In this document: positions 25,301-37,429 of the stretch, in pieces
Layout of the letters: every line of letters starts with the position of its first letter
Numbering within the stretch: the stretch's first letter is position 1
NCBI GenBank assembly: GCA_949318235.1
Contig: OX439134.1
Coordinates: 16,314,874-16,378,873 of the forward strand
Direction of reading: 5' to 3'
Length of the DNA: 64,000 nt
Source of the DNA: Ecdyonurus torrentis
Taxonomy: Eukaryota > Arthropoda > Insecta > Ephemeroptera > Heptageniidae
The notes under the pieces: model-generated
The model's input: the letters and a program-made list of their open reading frames with translations, nothing else
Databases searched by the model: none
Told to the model about the DNA's origin: nothing
Program-made: the position numbers and the translations under genes

Positions 25301-25545
25301 AATATTAAATACATTTCACTATATAAAAATTCACATGGCCTGCTTTTTTTTTTATATACGTACAAAGGATGTTGCACGACCTTATTTTACTTTAACTTGT
25401 GTTTTATAAAAACGTTTTTCGTTCTTTCTTTCTTTACGTTGCCTTTTTTAACGTTACTTGTTTGTTGGAGGGAGTTTAAGTAGGGGGGAGGGAGGGGGGG
25501 AGTTGTTTAAGTTCTTCCGTTGATATTTCCTTTGCTTTCACAATT
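25301..25545 (-). other. Probable 5' UTR part of the PTB exon, bounded by a splice acceptor
   Basis: On the minus strand a pyrimidine-rich stretch ending in ATGTTACAG finishes at 25546, a good 3' splice site. The exon would then start at 25545 and carry about 245 nt of leader. The leader holds a C-rich tract (25483-25500), an ATG-TGA start-stop at 25336-25331, and a 7-codon upstream frame beginning at 25314 that overlaps the main start out of frame. Any upstream non-coding exon and the promoter were not located. Transcription could instead begin inside this stretch. Confidence 0.55.
25483..25500 (+). promoter_or_regulatory. G-tract in the PTB leader (G-quadruplex-capable on the plus strand)
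   Basis: GGGGGGAGGGAGGGGGGG offers several closely spaced G-runs, so the non-coding (plus) strand could fold as a quadruplex, while the mRNA would carry the C-rich complement in its 5' UTR. It is strikingly unlike the AT-rich surroundings. A regulatory role is inference. Confidence 0.5.
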
Positions 25546-27519
25546 CTGTAACATAAAAAGAAAATACAATATTAGTTCAGTTAAGTACATACATATAAAT
25601 TGCAATTTATGCAGAGTAATTATTAAAATTTGCAATCATTCTGTGAAAAAATTAAAACTGTGAAATTAAAAATAAATCATTCAAATCTCCATGTTATAAA
25701 TATTTATATTTATAATAAATTTTAGTGTGTGTGCAGAATTAAAAAATTTCCCCTTACGTAATCATTTTGACCTTACTTTTTTTCTTTTTTAAATGTTTGT
25801 TTTTTTATATATTATACTGATTAGAAATTTGGTATATATATGTATATAAAAAGTTAACAAATAATATGTAAAAACCACAGATCTAAACCAATTGAATCAA
25901 TGCAATTTTAAATAACCACAAAATTATATATATTTGTCAAATATTAGTTGTGCTTTTATTATCGCCTTAACATATTTTAATATTATGATTTTTACAGTAA
26001 ATTTTGTTGATATCAGCTACATCTTCCGAACTCGAAAATCAATCAATTTTTATGAAAATTTTATAAAAGTACACAAAAACTGCTTTGTTCTTTCATAATG
26101 CTATAGTATGCACTTACGTATCACTTTTTGTGAAAAGAGTTGTATAGAGTACTATAGAGTATTTACATACTCTGTTTATTATAAAACTTTAATCTATTGC
26201 AATGGATATAATATGCGTTTGAATTTCACAGTTGTCACGCAGTACAATGTGACAATGCCATACTTTTACTATCCATATAAATACACTGCAACTCCATTGT
26301 CAAATAAAATAAAATTTTATTATATCACATTGTAATATACTGTACTCACGATTGTGATAATATATTTTACTCGTACCATATAAAAACACACGCTAAATTT
26401 ACAATGCCATTCTAATGATGTTCGTAAACCCTGATATTTTGCTCCAAAAAATGCGCAATTCTATTTAAAAACATTATGTGATCGTCATTTGTTTCGTGGT
26501 TTAAAGCAAAAAAAAAAAAAAAAAAAAAAAAAAAGGTTATGAACACCATTTATATGGTCAAGATCCATATGTATGGACCTTGAAGAAAAAGAGAGACTGA
26601 ATTTGAATGGTAAAATATAATCAGTAATCACACTATACATTGGACCTTTTCTACAACATTAAGTCTTGAAAATATATCTCTTTATTTAATTTAAATTATT
26701 CATTTATTACCAAGTACATTAAAAAAGACTCTCAGCCTTCATTTGTCATAATAACTTCATAAAAAATCTTTAACCTTTAAATATACAAAATGTTTTATTT
26801 ATTTATGAGAGTTTTTTTTTTATTTTGCTACGTCATGAATATATAATGTAAAAAAATTATATAACTGTTAAATACAAAACTAAAAACTTATTGTTCACTA
26901 GTGTTACGTACTATATACTTTGCATATCATTAAATATCATAGTATTATATAGTTATTGTAGAATGTTATGTTCATGTTTTTTTGCCCATAGCGAGTCAGG
27001 TGCAATCTTTTAGCCCCGTTTTAAGTTAGCATCCTTATATTATGTGTCATCGTTTATGTAGGTAACGTATGTAAACTGTATTGTGATATATCAAACATAA
27101 ATTAATATACTATAGAATTTTCTGTAAGTGATCAACTTTTAATTACATTATTTATATTTTTGAAGTATTGAAGGGTTTTTATTTATTTTTAATTATTTAA
27201 TTTGTTATCATTATTTATTGAAGCTACAAAGTGTTTAAAAAATCATCTGCAATAATGGAATAGAGTGTTAAATACGTATTAAAAAATTGTATTATAATAC
27301 CAGTTAATAATAATAAAGTTAAAAAAAATTATGGTAAGTTACTAATTTTCTCCATTCATAGATAGATTAAAATATAATAAAATGTGCAAATTAAAAAAAA
27401 AAAAAAAAGAAAAAAAATGAGTTTCTATCAAGGGACCTTTTTTTGATCCTAATTGTCAATTTAAATCAATTAAGAAGTTCGTAAATGACTTTAAAAAAAC
27501 AATGCTATAGGTATAGGCC

Positions 27520-27578
<59 letters not shown>

Positions 27579-28569
27579 ATTAGTGCTTTTTATGTAAAAA
27601 TATTTTTATATTTACGTATTACAAACTTTAATTATAATAAATTAAAAAAAAAAAGCCAAATCAATTACATTTTCCTTATATATTTCTTTACTGAAGTTCA
27701 AAAATGAATAAATACTTACAACTAAAATTAATGACATTTTAATGAAAAAGATTTTGCTAAACGGTTTGATATATTTGAGAACATATTAATCAAGAGTTAC
27801 ATTTTTATCTCTCACGATGCTACGGTTATATTTTTGTCATGGTCTGATAGTTTTTTCTTAAGTAAGAAGAGTTAACATTCTTTACATTAATCATTTTGTC
27901 AAATTAACATTTTTATCATTGATAAAACTAAATAACTTAAGTAGGTTAAAATTAAAACAATCTTCTAACAGTTAACAATTGAAAGTATAAGTATGAAATT
28001 TTTTACTTCAAAACCGAGAAAAATCGTAATTTTTTACGCTATTATTTTCTATGATTTTTGTTTCATATCATATATAATAAAAAGTAACTGTTTTTGTATT
28101 ATTAAAGTATTTTCATGATTTGATAAATATAAATTGGTTTTAACATAAAAAAATATACTGATGGCATTGATGTTTATTCTTTTTTCTAGTGTTTTGACAT
28201 TTTTTTTTCTCATAGAAATCCTTGAGATATGAAAATTGTAATAAAGTTTTTGACAACAAAATTGAAGTATTTTAAAATTAGCACTTTTTTTAACTTGATT
28301 ACTACACTCAAAAAACATACATCTAGCGTCTACATGTTTGTATAATCCCAATGAAGGAAAATATATAAAGCCAGTTTCTGGTGCTCTACCTGGCTAACTG
28401 CTTCACCTGTACTTATAACATTCACCTTTGCACTCACGATGTCGTGGTTTCTTTAAACTTAAGATTGCTATCTAAGTATTTTTTCAGTGTAATTATAGTT
28501 TTTATTTATAACTTCAAGTCTATATAATAATTATTAGATTTTTTTTTTTTGAAATTGCTATTTAAATTG
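25546..28569. other. Upstream flank or leader intron of the PTB gene
   Basis: AT-rich, with poly(A) at 26508, (TA)n at 27524 and a 12-bp one-mismatch palindrome near 26560 (TCAAGATCCATA). No core promoter or upstream exon could be assigned. Confidence 0.5.
27524..27578. repeat. (TA)n microsatellite
   Basis: About 24 TA units preceded by GTATAGGCCTATG. Confidence 0.95.
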
Positions 28570-28764
28570 CACGGAAATAATGAAATTACGTGATTTATGT
28601 TATTATAGCATAAACTTAGAATAGCATAAATAATTATATTACATAATTTAATATTTATGCTTTGAAACATAGTTATTATGCAATATAGCATAAATTATGC
28701 TATATCGAATAAATCATGCTAAAAATGGGCTAGCATAATTGTTACATATTTATTTTAATTCGTG
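28570..28764. mobile_element. MITE family D copy 2
   Basis: Starts CACGGAAATAATGAAATTAC and ends CATATTTATTTTAATTCGTG. The interior has ACATAGTTATTATGCAATAT followed by AGCATAAATTATGCT, as in the copies at 8461 and 48748. Confidence 0.8.
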
Positions 28765-29145
28765 TGCTAATAAATTCAGTAGTTTTACTGAATTTTAACA
28801 ACCTTTATAAATTACACAACCATAATTGTAAATATTTTATATGACACCAACAATATGAAAAAAAAAATAATAATAACAATGATGACAATAAAGAAATGTT
28901 AAACAAATAAATGTAATTTTTTTTTCTGTATGGTAAATTATCCATTGTACAGTATTTCAAACACAAATCTACTTGTTTTTCATAATATACCTTACTCAAT
29001 AGCTAATTAAAAAAAATCTACCATACAAAATCAAAATCATTCAATTAAATATATAGGTCGATTAAAGTTTAAGATATACATAATAGAAAATATTTCATGG
29101 CATAAATATAATTAAATTAAATAAAAACAAAGAATATACACTTTA

Positions 29146-29146
29146 T

Positions 29147-29222
<76 letters not shown>
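29146..29222. repeat. (TA)n microsatellite with GATA interruptions
   Basis: TA run with GATA interruptions near 29147 and 29193. Confidence 0.95.
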
Positions 29223-29225
<3 letters not shown>

Positions 29226-30209
29226 ACAGCTTGCAGCAGATAAAAGGTAACTGTATGTACCGTGAGTATAAATAAATTTGAAAATAAATATAATTAGAGT
29301 AGAGCTCACGGGAGAGTTACACGCTATACTCTCTGTATATGTGAATTGATACATATTATAAATATAAATAAAACTATGGCATGTAATCCTACTTGTTCTT
29401 AATTATTTTATCATCAATGTATTTTTATATTATATATACCGCTTAGTTGAAGTAATTAGGTTATAGAGTTTTGTATTATATGTAAATATGCGTGAAGTTT
29501 GAATTTATACTTGAAGTATCATTTTATTGCAAACCTTTGTTTTATTTATTTATTTTTTACCAAAATGTACATATAATATGAAATGTACAGACACTCTCTA
29601 TAGCAATATATGCAAAGGCTTCAATTATATGTTCCAGATTAATACAATGGTTTTAAAACAAGGAAATAAAGTACCATTTTATAACCCAGTGACTGTACAA
29701 GACATTTTAGGATTTTTTAGGCGAAAGAGACTATAGACTATTATACTGTAGTTCGTTCTATAAACTACACACAACTCTAGAGCCAGCTTCGAAAATTTTC
29801 CTTTGTTAAAAACATCTGATCATGACGTCGTTACCTGTTTACTACGTTTATATATGGTTGATCATTGTTATTTCTTCGTTTTAAACTTTGAACCTGATAA
29901 AAATGAATGAAACTTTGCAAAAAAAAAGTTCCATGCTCAAAATGCAACTCACTTTTATCGGTTCACAAAACAAGATCAACCAATGAATGTGTCTTATTTT
30001 GTTGGTCAGCCAATCACTGTTCATGAGATTCACTATATACTTTACAGAACAAGCTATACTAAAGATATTAGACTTTAAACTTGTTTTAAAATTTTAATAT
30101 TAATTATTACTGATAGCAATAACAATAAACATTGTTATTGACCACTCAAAATTTTTCCAATGGAAAAATAAATTTGGCGTAGAAACTGATAGAAAAAAAC
30201 ATATTGATT

Positions 30210-30720
30210 ACTAACTTTGCAACAATGGAAGAATATTTTAATGCAAGTCATCAGTTGTACGTAATTTTATATTTAAATATTTTCGACTCTCCATTATTAA
30301 ATCTGTGTAGGCGTATATTTCATCTATACGAATACCTTGACCCTAACTTAAAAATTGATGAAATTCATGTATGTACAGCTCTGGCCAAAAGTTCCCAAAC
30401 GATTTGCACAGGCAACCCGCAACCACACTATGTTATCTTATGAGAAAACGCAGCGGCCGCCGCTGCCCCGTTCGAGAACTTTTGGCCAAAGCTGTACTTA
30501 TGTTTACCACCAAATTTGGAACATTGTACTGACTAAATTATCACGTCTTGCATAAAACATTGTTATGGTTATAAAAAGATAATACTATAAAGAAACTTTT
30601 ATTAATGTTGTTATAAATATATTTATTTGTTTTTATTATATTAATTGTAAATAATGACTAGACCAATGCTTGTTGTAACAAAATGTTAAGTTACTGTGTG
30701 AACTGCCTAGGTAAATAATA
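30210..30720 (-). repeat. Dispersed repeat family F copy split by a MITE
   Basis: In reverse orientation CCTAGGCAGTTCAC and CAAGCATTGGTCTAGTC (30655-30715) are followed, beyond the TA-MITE at 30376, by GACTTGCATTAAAATATTC and CATTGTTGCAAAG (30210-30260). The order matches the copy at 20910, so the MITE and other sequence have opened it up. Confidence 0.55.
30376..30494. mobile_element. Tc1/mariner-like MITE, 119 bp
   Basis: The ends CAGCTCTGGCCAAAAGTTC and GAACTTTTGGCCAAAGCTG are inverted repeats of about 19 bp flanked by TA on each side (30374-30375, 30495-30496). CTGGCCAAAAGT ends are characteristic of Tc1-type elements (established knowledge). The core is unusually GC-rich and contains GCGGCCGC. 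It is inserted in the spacer of the large inverted repeat at 29751-31136. Confidence 0.85.
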
Positions 30721-31612
30721 TTTCTTCTTTCTTTTAACAATTTGATATATTTAAAAGTGATATTAAAGTTACAATCATTACTATAGTAAATCGTTAAATA
30801 CTATTAAAGCTTGTTCTGTAAAGTATATTGAATCTCAATAACAGCGATTAACTTGACCAACAAAATAAGACACATTCATTGCTTGATCTGTTTTTTTGAG
30901 CTGATAAAAGTGAGTCGCATGTTTCGTATGGAACTTTTTTTTTTTTTTTCTTCTTTCATTTTTATCAAGTCCAAAGTTCTAAACGAAGAAATAACAATGA
31001 TAAACCATACATATAAACGTAGTAAACAGGTAACGACGTCATGATCAGATGTTTTTAACAAAGGAAAATTTTCGAAGCTGGCTCAAGAATTGTATGTATA
31101 TGTTATGTTCTATAAACTATAGTTTATAGAACGAACTTTAATCTAACTGTGATATTATACTATAATGTTAAGTTTAAGTAAGCTCAATGGACTATATTTC
31201 AACATCTTCTCCGTTTAATTACTTACTTTTTACTAACAAAAACATATAAACATATAAACAAAATCAATTAAAGTTATGTAAATAATATAAGTAAATCACA
31301 TTAAAAATCTAAATCACAAATTCAATCAAATTTGCATTGTGAACCACTTAGAAAAAAAATTCTTAAAAATAATTTGCATATAAAAAACATTAACAATGTA
31401 AAAAAAAATCTGACAAGAGATATAAAGATTAGCTAGAATAATTAATTTTTGTAACAAAAATTTGAAGGACCATTAATTTATAAACAATAATAAATTTGCT
31501 TTAAGGCAGATGGTTTCTTAGAAACGTTTAATCCACGTAAGTTATTATTATATACTTTATTGTTCGTTAACAATTGCTGCTCGTCTCGTATGACATCATT
31601 GTTCAGCTATTT

Positions 31613-31613
<1 letters not shown>

Positions 31614-31666
<53 letters not shown>
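31614..31666. repeat. Poly(T), about 52 bases
   Basis: The longest homopolymer in the window. Shorter T-runs (23-34) are at 1890-1916, 4708-4734, 11230-11255, 14544-14566, 18354-18386, 37401-37429 and 57119-57147. Confidence 0.97.
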
Positions 31667-32919
31667 CACCCTCCGTCATAACAACCAACAACTGCAGCTT
31701 CATGTTTTTCATTGTTGTTTTAATATTTATGCATATACGACGATAAATAATTTTCTTAATAAGAAGCACGCGAATATAGCTTTTGAAAATTTCTTGTCAA
31801 GAATAATAATTTATTAATTATTTTATTAATGTCAAAATGTAGTTATTTTCAAAATGCAAGAATTATTTTTCTTCTCTTCTTTTCTTTTATCGTGCTTTTT
31901 TTCCCCCAAAAACACGTGGGTTTTAGTTACAGCTGTTTTAAAACATATCAAACAATAAATGTGATTTATAATACATATTTGGCTTAGGCTATCTTTGATT
32001 TAATATGATCATCCAAAAACATGAGCTCGTACTTTTCCAGCGTATCCCAGAAGTATAGATGGGTAGCGTAAACTTAAACGGTTAGCAAGGTTAGCATCCA
32101 AAAGTGTGTGATCTTATTTTAAAAGCATATACCTTTAATATTTTCAGATTTCTAAAATCAATACATTGAATAACAATATCATTATTACAATAAAATACTG
32201 TTAAAGTCCTTTTAGTTATAGTAAAAATTTACAAGTTACCTGCTTCAAATGAGCTTTTAAAATAATGCCATTAAAAAAATAATGCTTGCAAGTTGCAACA
32301 TTATGATTCAAATAGTTTAATTCAGTTTAGTTTAGTTTATGGACCTCAAAGCACAAGTGTATAAAATATAGTCACAATAACAATCTTTATACAATTTGTA
32401 TTATTATTCATACTTGTATGCTTCAACTACATATTAACAACATGACAATTGTTGTTATTTTTATAGACATTAAATTTCCCATCACAGAAATAATAATAGT
32501 AGTTTCTTGCATGCATACATATGATTAAATATTATGATAAAATTATTGAGTTTATTATGCAGCTTCTTGACTTGTAGCTATTTAAGAACCTGTTTATATA
32601 AAACTACAATTTTATTTTTATTGTTCAAGTCAATATTGATTTGATGCAATAACCTCTTCTTTATGTGTATGTATGTGCACTCAAGCTAACTGTAAAAATC
32701 ATCGTAAATAACATAACACAGTCCAATGACATTTTTGAAATTCTATAATCTCTATAAATGATGAGAAAAAATGTTGGAAAAGAAAATTACATTCATACCT
32801 AGAAAGGTATTTAGTTTATATTTTTTAAGTTTAAATGAATGTAAAAGTAAAGACATTTTCACATATTTCAAATTTTGCATTATAGAAGTTTGTATAGCAA
32901 AATTCAGTTAATGTATGGA

Positions 32920-33126
32920 CATGGACAAAAATCAAAACGTAATAATTATGCTAGTTCATTTTCAGCACAACATACAGCATAATTTATTCTACATGGCATA
33001 ATAACTAATGTTATATGGCATAAATATTATGTTGTACAGAATAATTATTTGTGTTGTTCTAATTTAGCAACATAATGCTATAATGACATAAATTCAGCAT
33101 AAATTACGTAATTTATTCCTTCCGTG
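32920..33126. mobile_element. MITE family D copy 3 (opposite orientation)
   Basis: Reads as the reverse complement of the 48748 copy: it starts CATGGACAAAAATCAAAACG and ends ATTACGTAATTTATTCCTTCCGTG, with a segment reading TTCAGCACAACATACAGCAT between. Confidence 0.8.
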
Positions 33127-33669
33127 AATGGGCTGAATATTTTTATGCAAATTTTTTATGTAGAAATTTGAAATATTTAAAACCACCTTAGTAGCATTTT
33201 TGTTTTTATGGACTGCATGCGTTAAAAAAAAAAAATCTAAAATTTCAGACTGTGGAAAACTAACTGTATTGAATTTGTGTTGCTGTATAGTATAGTAATG
33301 TAAATTAAAAGTTTTTTATCTCCATTTATTGAAGATTAGTAGATTAATTACCATTAAAATTGTTTTCATAATTGCAAATTATTATTATTAATTTTTTTTT
33401 AAGTAAGGTGTGTTTATAAAAAAATATCCCTATATATTATATGCAATATTGAAAAAAATAATACTAATAACTCAATAAGTAATACTTTGTTAAGAAGAAG
33501 AAGCGTTGATTTGAATGTTAAAATATTAAAAAATATACTATCAAAATTTTGTTTATACGTCCATCGCTTAGAAAATAAATATGACCGTTTTTTTTTTTTT
33601 TTTTTTTGCCATTGAAAAATACATGAATTAAAATAGTATACATAAAAACAATAGAACTAATCCCTGAAT

Positions 33670-34010
33670 AGAATAATAAAATAAGACACCCACTCTTATA
33701 TTTAATTCCTAAAACATTAATATATACCCACCCCCTCCCTATATTATGTATAAAAATATTTAGATATACTCAAATGAATTCAACTGAAATTTAAATAATA
33801 AAACCAACCCTCTATTATATATATAATAAATCTTTTAAATATTGCCCTTTTTTTACATAATAAAAACTTTATAATGCTGGTCAGTTAATAATTATAATAT
33901 CTAATTTCTTAGTAGAACCGCACCCATCCTGTATATTATAATATGCATAAAATATAAATGTTAAATCATAAAAATAAAATCCCACCCTTTTATTATTTTA
34001 ATTTATTTGT
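33670..34010. repeat. Irregular C-rich/AT-rich diverged repeat
   Basis: Five CCCACCC-like clusters (near 33688, 33727, 33805, 33920, 33981), each followed by a TATTATATA/ATAAAATA stretch at uneven spacing. A degenerate tandem repeat is the simplest reading. Confidence 0.3.
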
Positions 34011-35251
34011 GATTGCATTTTCTAAGAAATCATATATAACTAGAATTAGAAATACTTATAAAAAGATTTCTAACTCTAATGCATTTTTTAATAGACAGTC
34101 TATTATTATGTAATATACAATGTTTTAAATTTTGATTTATTGATATTACATGTATTTTTTTTAATAACAATAGTTATTATTTAATATTCATAGACAAAAA
34201 TTCTCATAATAAATATTTTTTAGTTTGTATATAATGTGAAAAAAAAAATGTTGTAATTTCCTGATTTGAATAATAAATTGAATTTTTAAATATTTATAAA
34301 GGAATATTATATTAAAATTTATACTAATAAATGTTTACTAAATTTCTATACATTTTTTAAATGTGTTTTGATTTCATATTTTGAGATAACTCTTTTTGTC
34401 CTGTTACAAATATATATTTGCTAGTATTTTATGTGCAAAATTCTATAACTTCAAATAATTTTCTTGTAGAAATATCTTAAATAATTGTCTAATTTTTGCA
34501 TGGATTTATATATAAAGCATTGATATTTTAGTTGTATTTGACGCAAACAGTTTCGACATAATATAATTACTTAATTACTGTATTAAATAAATAGAGATAA
34601 CTACATGAAGTCACTTTAAAAATATTTAGAAAAATAGCAATTTATCCTAGAATTCTAAATTTTTTTTTTTTTTTTTAATGATAAAAGTCTTTAATGATAA
34701 TGCAGAAACATTAAAATTAAATCTTTTTCAAGCACGACTTTCAATTTTTAGTATATTACATCTAAAATACATAAATGTTCATTCAATAACCACATTGATT
34801 TTATACATAAACAAAACATTTTAGAAAATAAGTATGAGATAATAAATTTCTACAGTGGAAAACAATTTTGTTATAATTTGCATTTTTTGCATAATCTAAT
34901 CATTTTAACCCCAAAATCAAAGGTCAAATTTTGAAATATAAAATTTTACTACATATATATTATATAGTGAAAGGAAAATATTGATCACGAATATAATAAC
35001 GTGTTTGATTATATTGATCGATTAGTATATAGATATATATATATGGGTTGGTTCTATTACTGCATCGCGGTTAACCAAAATAAAAAATAACAAACAAAAT
35101 AAACTTGTATAATAAAAATTGCTTAAAGCAAAAGTTGTAATTATTACGTATTATTCAGGTTAATAACTAACTTTTAAATTTTATTTGTACAAGTACTGAT
35201 ATAGAAATTTTCATTACTTGTTTTATGATTATAGCATGTACAGTATGTATA

Positions 35252-35576
35252 TCCTCTTCAGTCCCAATATACAATGAATTGTACATCAAAAAACTTGCCA
35301 AAAAAATCTTTAAACGATCAAAAAAAAAAAAAAAAAAATAAAAAAAAAAAAAGAGAGAGATAAAAATATGTGGATTGTGTCAGAAAAAAGCCCTTAAATT
35401 TTCGCGTTTTTTAGAGCTATTTTGAGCAATCTAGAGAGGGTAGGGTCCGTGACAGTAAGAAAACGGAAAAAAAATCGACAAAAGTGACATATTTTTGTCA
35501 TTCTGAGAGCCGCACAAAAACGTGGTTAAAATTGACGACACTCAAATATTGTTTAAAAGTGTCCGGGACTGAAGAG
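35252..35576. mobile_element. TA-flanked MITE with CTCTTCAGTCCC ends, about 325 bp
   Basis: The left end TCCTCTTCAGTCCC and right end GGGACTGAAGAG are inverted, with TA just outside. The interior has an A-rich run (35320-35352), and the right half (GGGTAGGGTCCGTGACAG, GAGAGCCGCAC) is less AT-rich than its surroundings. Single copy in the window, non-coding. Confidence 0.65.
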
Positions 35577-37398
35577 TATAGCGTACGAACATTTTAATGC
35601 AAGTCTTTATTTTTATTTTTTTATTTTTTTTTTTTTAACTTTTTTTCTCCTATGGTTTGCTTTGGTTAATTTTGTAAAATTTATATGGCATTTCCGTTAA
35701 AAAGCAAAAGAATGAAGATTTACATATTATTTAGTTTACATTTAATGTACTTAAATATGATGTCATTATTAAAAGCTCGTACGTGTATAAAATATTATAA
35801 AATAAAGTAACGCCTTTTTTTTTTTTTTTTTTTTTTCAACATTTGGTAATAATAAATTGTAGCTTTTTAAGATTCTTAATTTACTCTTAAAAGATTAAAG
35901 TTTTAAAATAATTAAATTTATTTGTTAAATTATAAGAAACTTAAATTGAAGAGATCTATGAAATAAAATAAATAGGTATATTATAATCTTTATTGCATAA
36001 TATGCAAAAAGTGCAAAATATAAAATGAAAAAATACGTTAGTAAAATCATATTCTTTATTATATGGTAAAATAATTTAATCCTGTAATTGTTGCATAATA
36101 TGATTTATTATTTTTTCATATAAAATATCACAAAAGTACCTCTAAATCTATACTTAAAATATATATTTTATTATGATGAACCAATGTGTATTATTTATAT
36201 ACGTTTCTGAGTAGCACTAAAGAAAATTGTTAATTTTATACTTGCTAGCAAAAAATCTCTAAAAAAAAAAACTGACCCTGACAAATCATTATTAGAACAT
36301 ATTATTGATACCCAATCAAATATAAGTGTTCTAGTTTTAGAACGTATAATAACAGAATTAATAAAATATTCTTTTAACTATAAATATAGCTATATATAAT
36401 AGTAAATAAATAAATAAAATAAATCATTATATAAATTACTCAAAATGATTGGTTTCTATAATAAAAGTTGATTGAATACAATAAAAATAATATAAACTAA
36501 AAATAAAATATTAAATTAATATTATTTATTTATTTGTTACTATAAAAATAAATCAAAAATACGTTATTATAATTGAACTTTTAAAAGTCAAAAATAAATA
36601 GTGTGGTTTTTCATTTCATCTACTTTTAATCAAAAACAAACATTAAAATAATAATAATCTGAACTTCTTTAACAGGTCTTTGAACTGTATTTAAAAAAAT
36701 AGATCTTTTAGTTAATAAACTAATAATTTTTTTTATATACATAAATAATTTCAAAGTCTAATGATTTTATTGAATACAAAGTTTGTTTTTCGTAATATTT
36801 ACTGAAGCATATAGTTTTGTGTGTTTTTTTAATCAAATTATAATAGATAGTAAATAACAATGTAAATAATAATTTATTAATTATTCTAATCTGATGTGGA
36901 CTATCGTTTTAATTTTCATTTTAATTATATATACAAAAATATTAATAATTGAGTTTTAATTGACATTTTATTTACTTACTGTGGCGAATAAATTCTTTAA
37001 TTATGACAAATATTTTAATAATTATTGCCAAGCATTACCTTGATTGTTGAATATAATATATAGTAAAATAAATAAATGCAATAAAGTATAATGTATGAAC
37101 AAACGATAAAAAGGGCGTTTAATGAAAAATAAATTACTAAATTACTGTTTACGGATAAAAGAGAAAAAAAAACGTAAAACTATGCTGCATTATTTATCAT
37201 TTAAATATAGGCATAAATGTTGCTATTTTAGTGCGAGGTAATGTTGCTAATTTAATGTTACGCTTATAGAGGGAAAAAGGCATTTTTTTTCTTTTTTTTT
37301 TTCTTCTTTTTCTTTCTTTTTTTCTTTTTTTTTTTCCTACCAATTCCGGAGACATTTAAATGAGAAATATATTAAATTTTTTTACGTGTTTAAGCTAT

Positions 37399-37429
<31 letters not shown>

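Larger units (their letters stand above)
29751..31136. mobile_element. Large foldback: about 310-330 bp inverted arms around a 750-bp spacer
   Basis: The left arm 29751-30055 and right arm about 30808-31136 are inverted copies sharing, in order, GTTCGTTCTATAAACTA, GAGCCAGCTTCGAAAATTTT, CTGATCATGACGTCGTTACC, CACTTTTATC, AATGAATGTGTCTTATTTTG and TTTACAGAACAAGCT. The right arm carries about 20 extra bases that make a perfect 26-bp palindrome at 31107-31132. The spacer contains a family F repeat split by a Tc1-like MITE. No transposase frame is visible, and short open frames in the arms are incidental. It could be a foldback transposon or an inverted segmental duplication. Confidence 0.85.

Noticed and set aside
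30204..30555. Overlapping 79- and 66-codon plus-strand frames
   Set aside because: Both run through the Tc1-like MITE, whose GC-rich core simply lacks stops.
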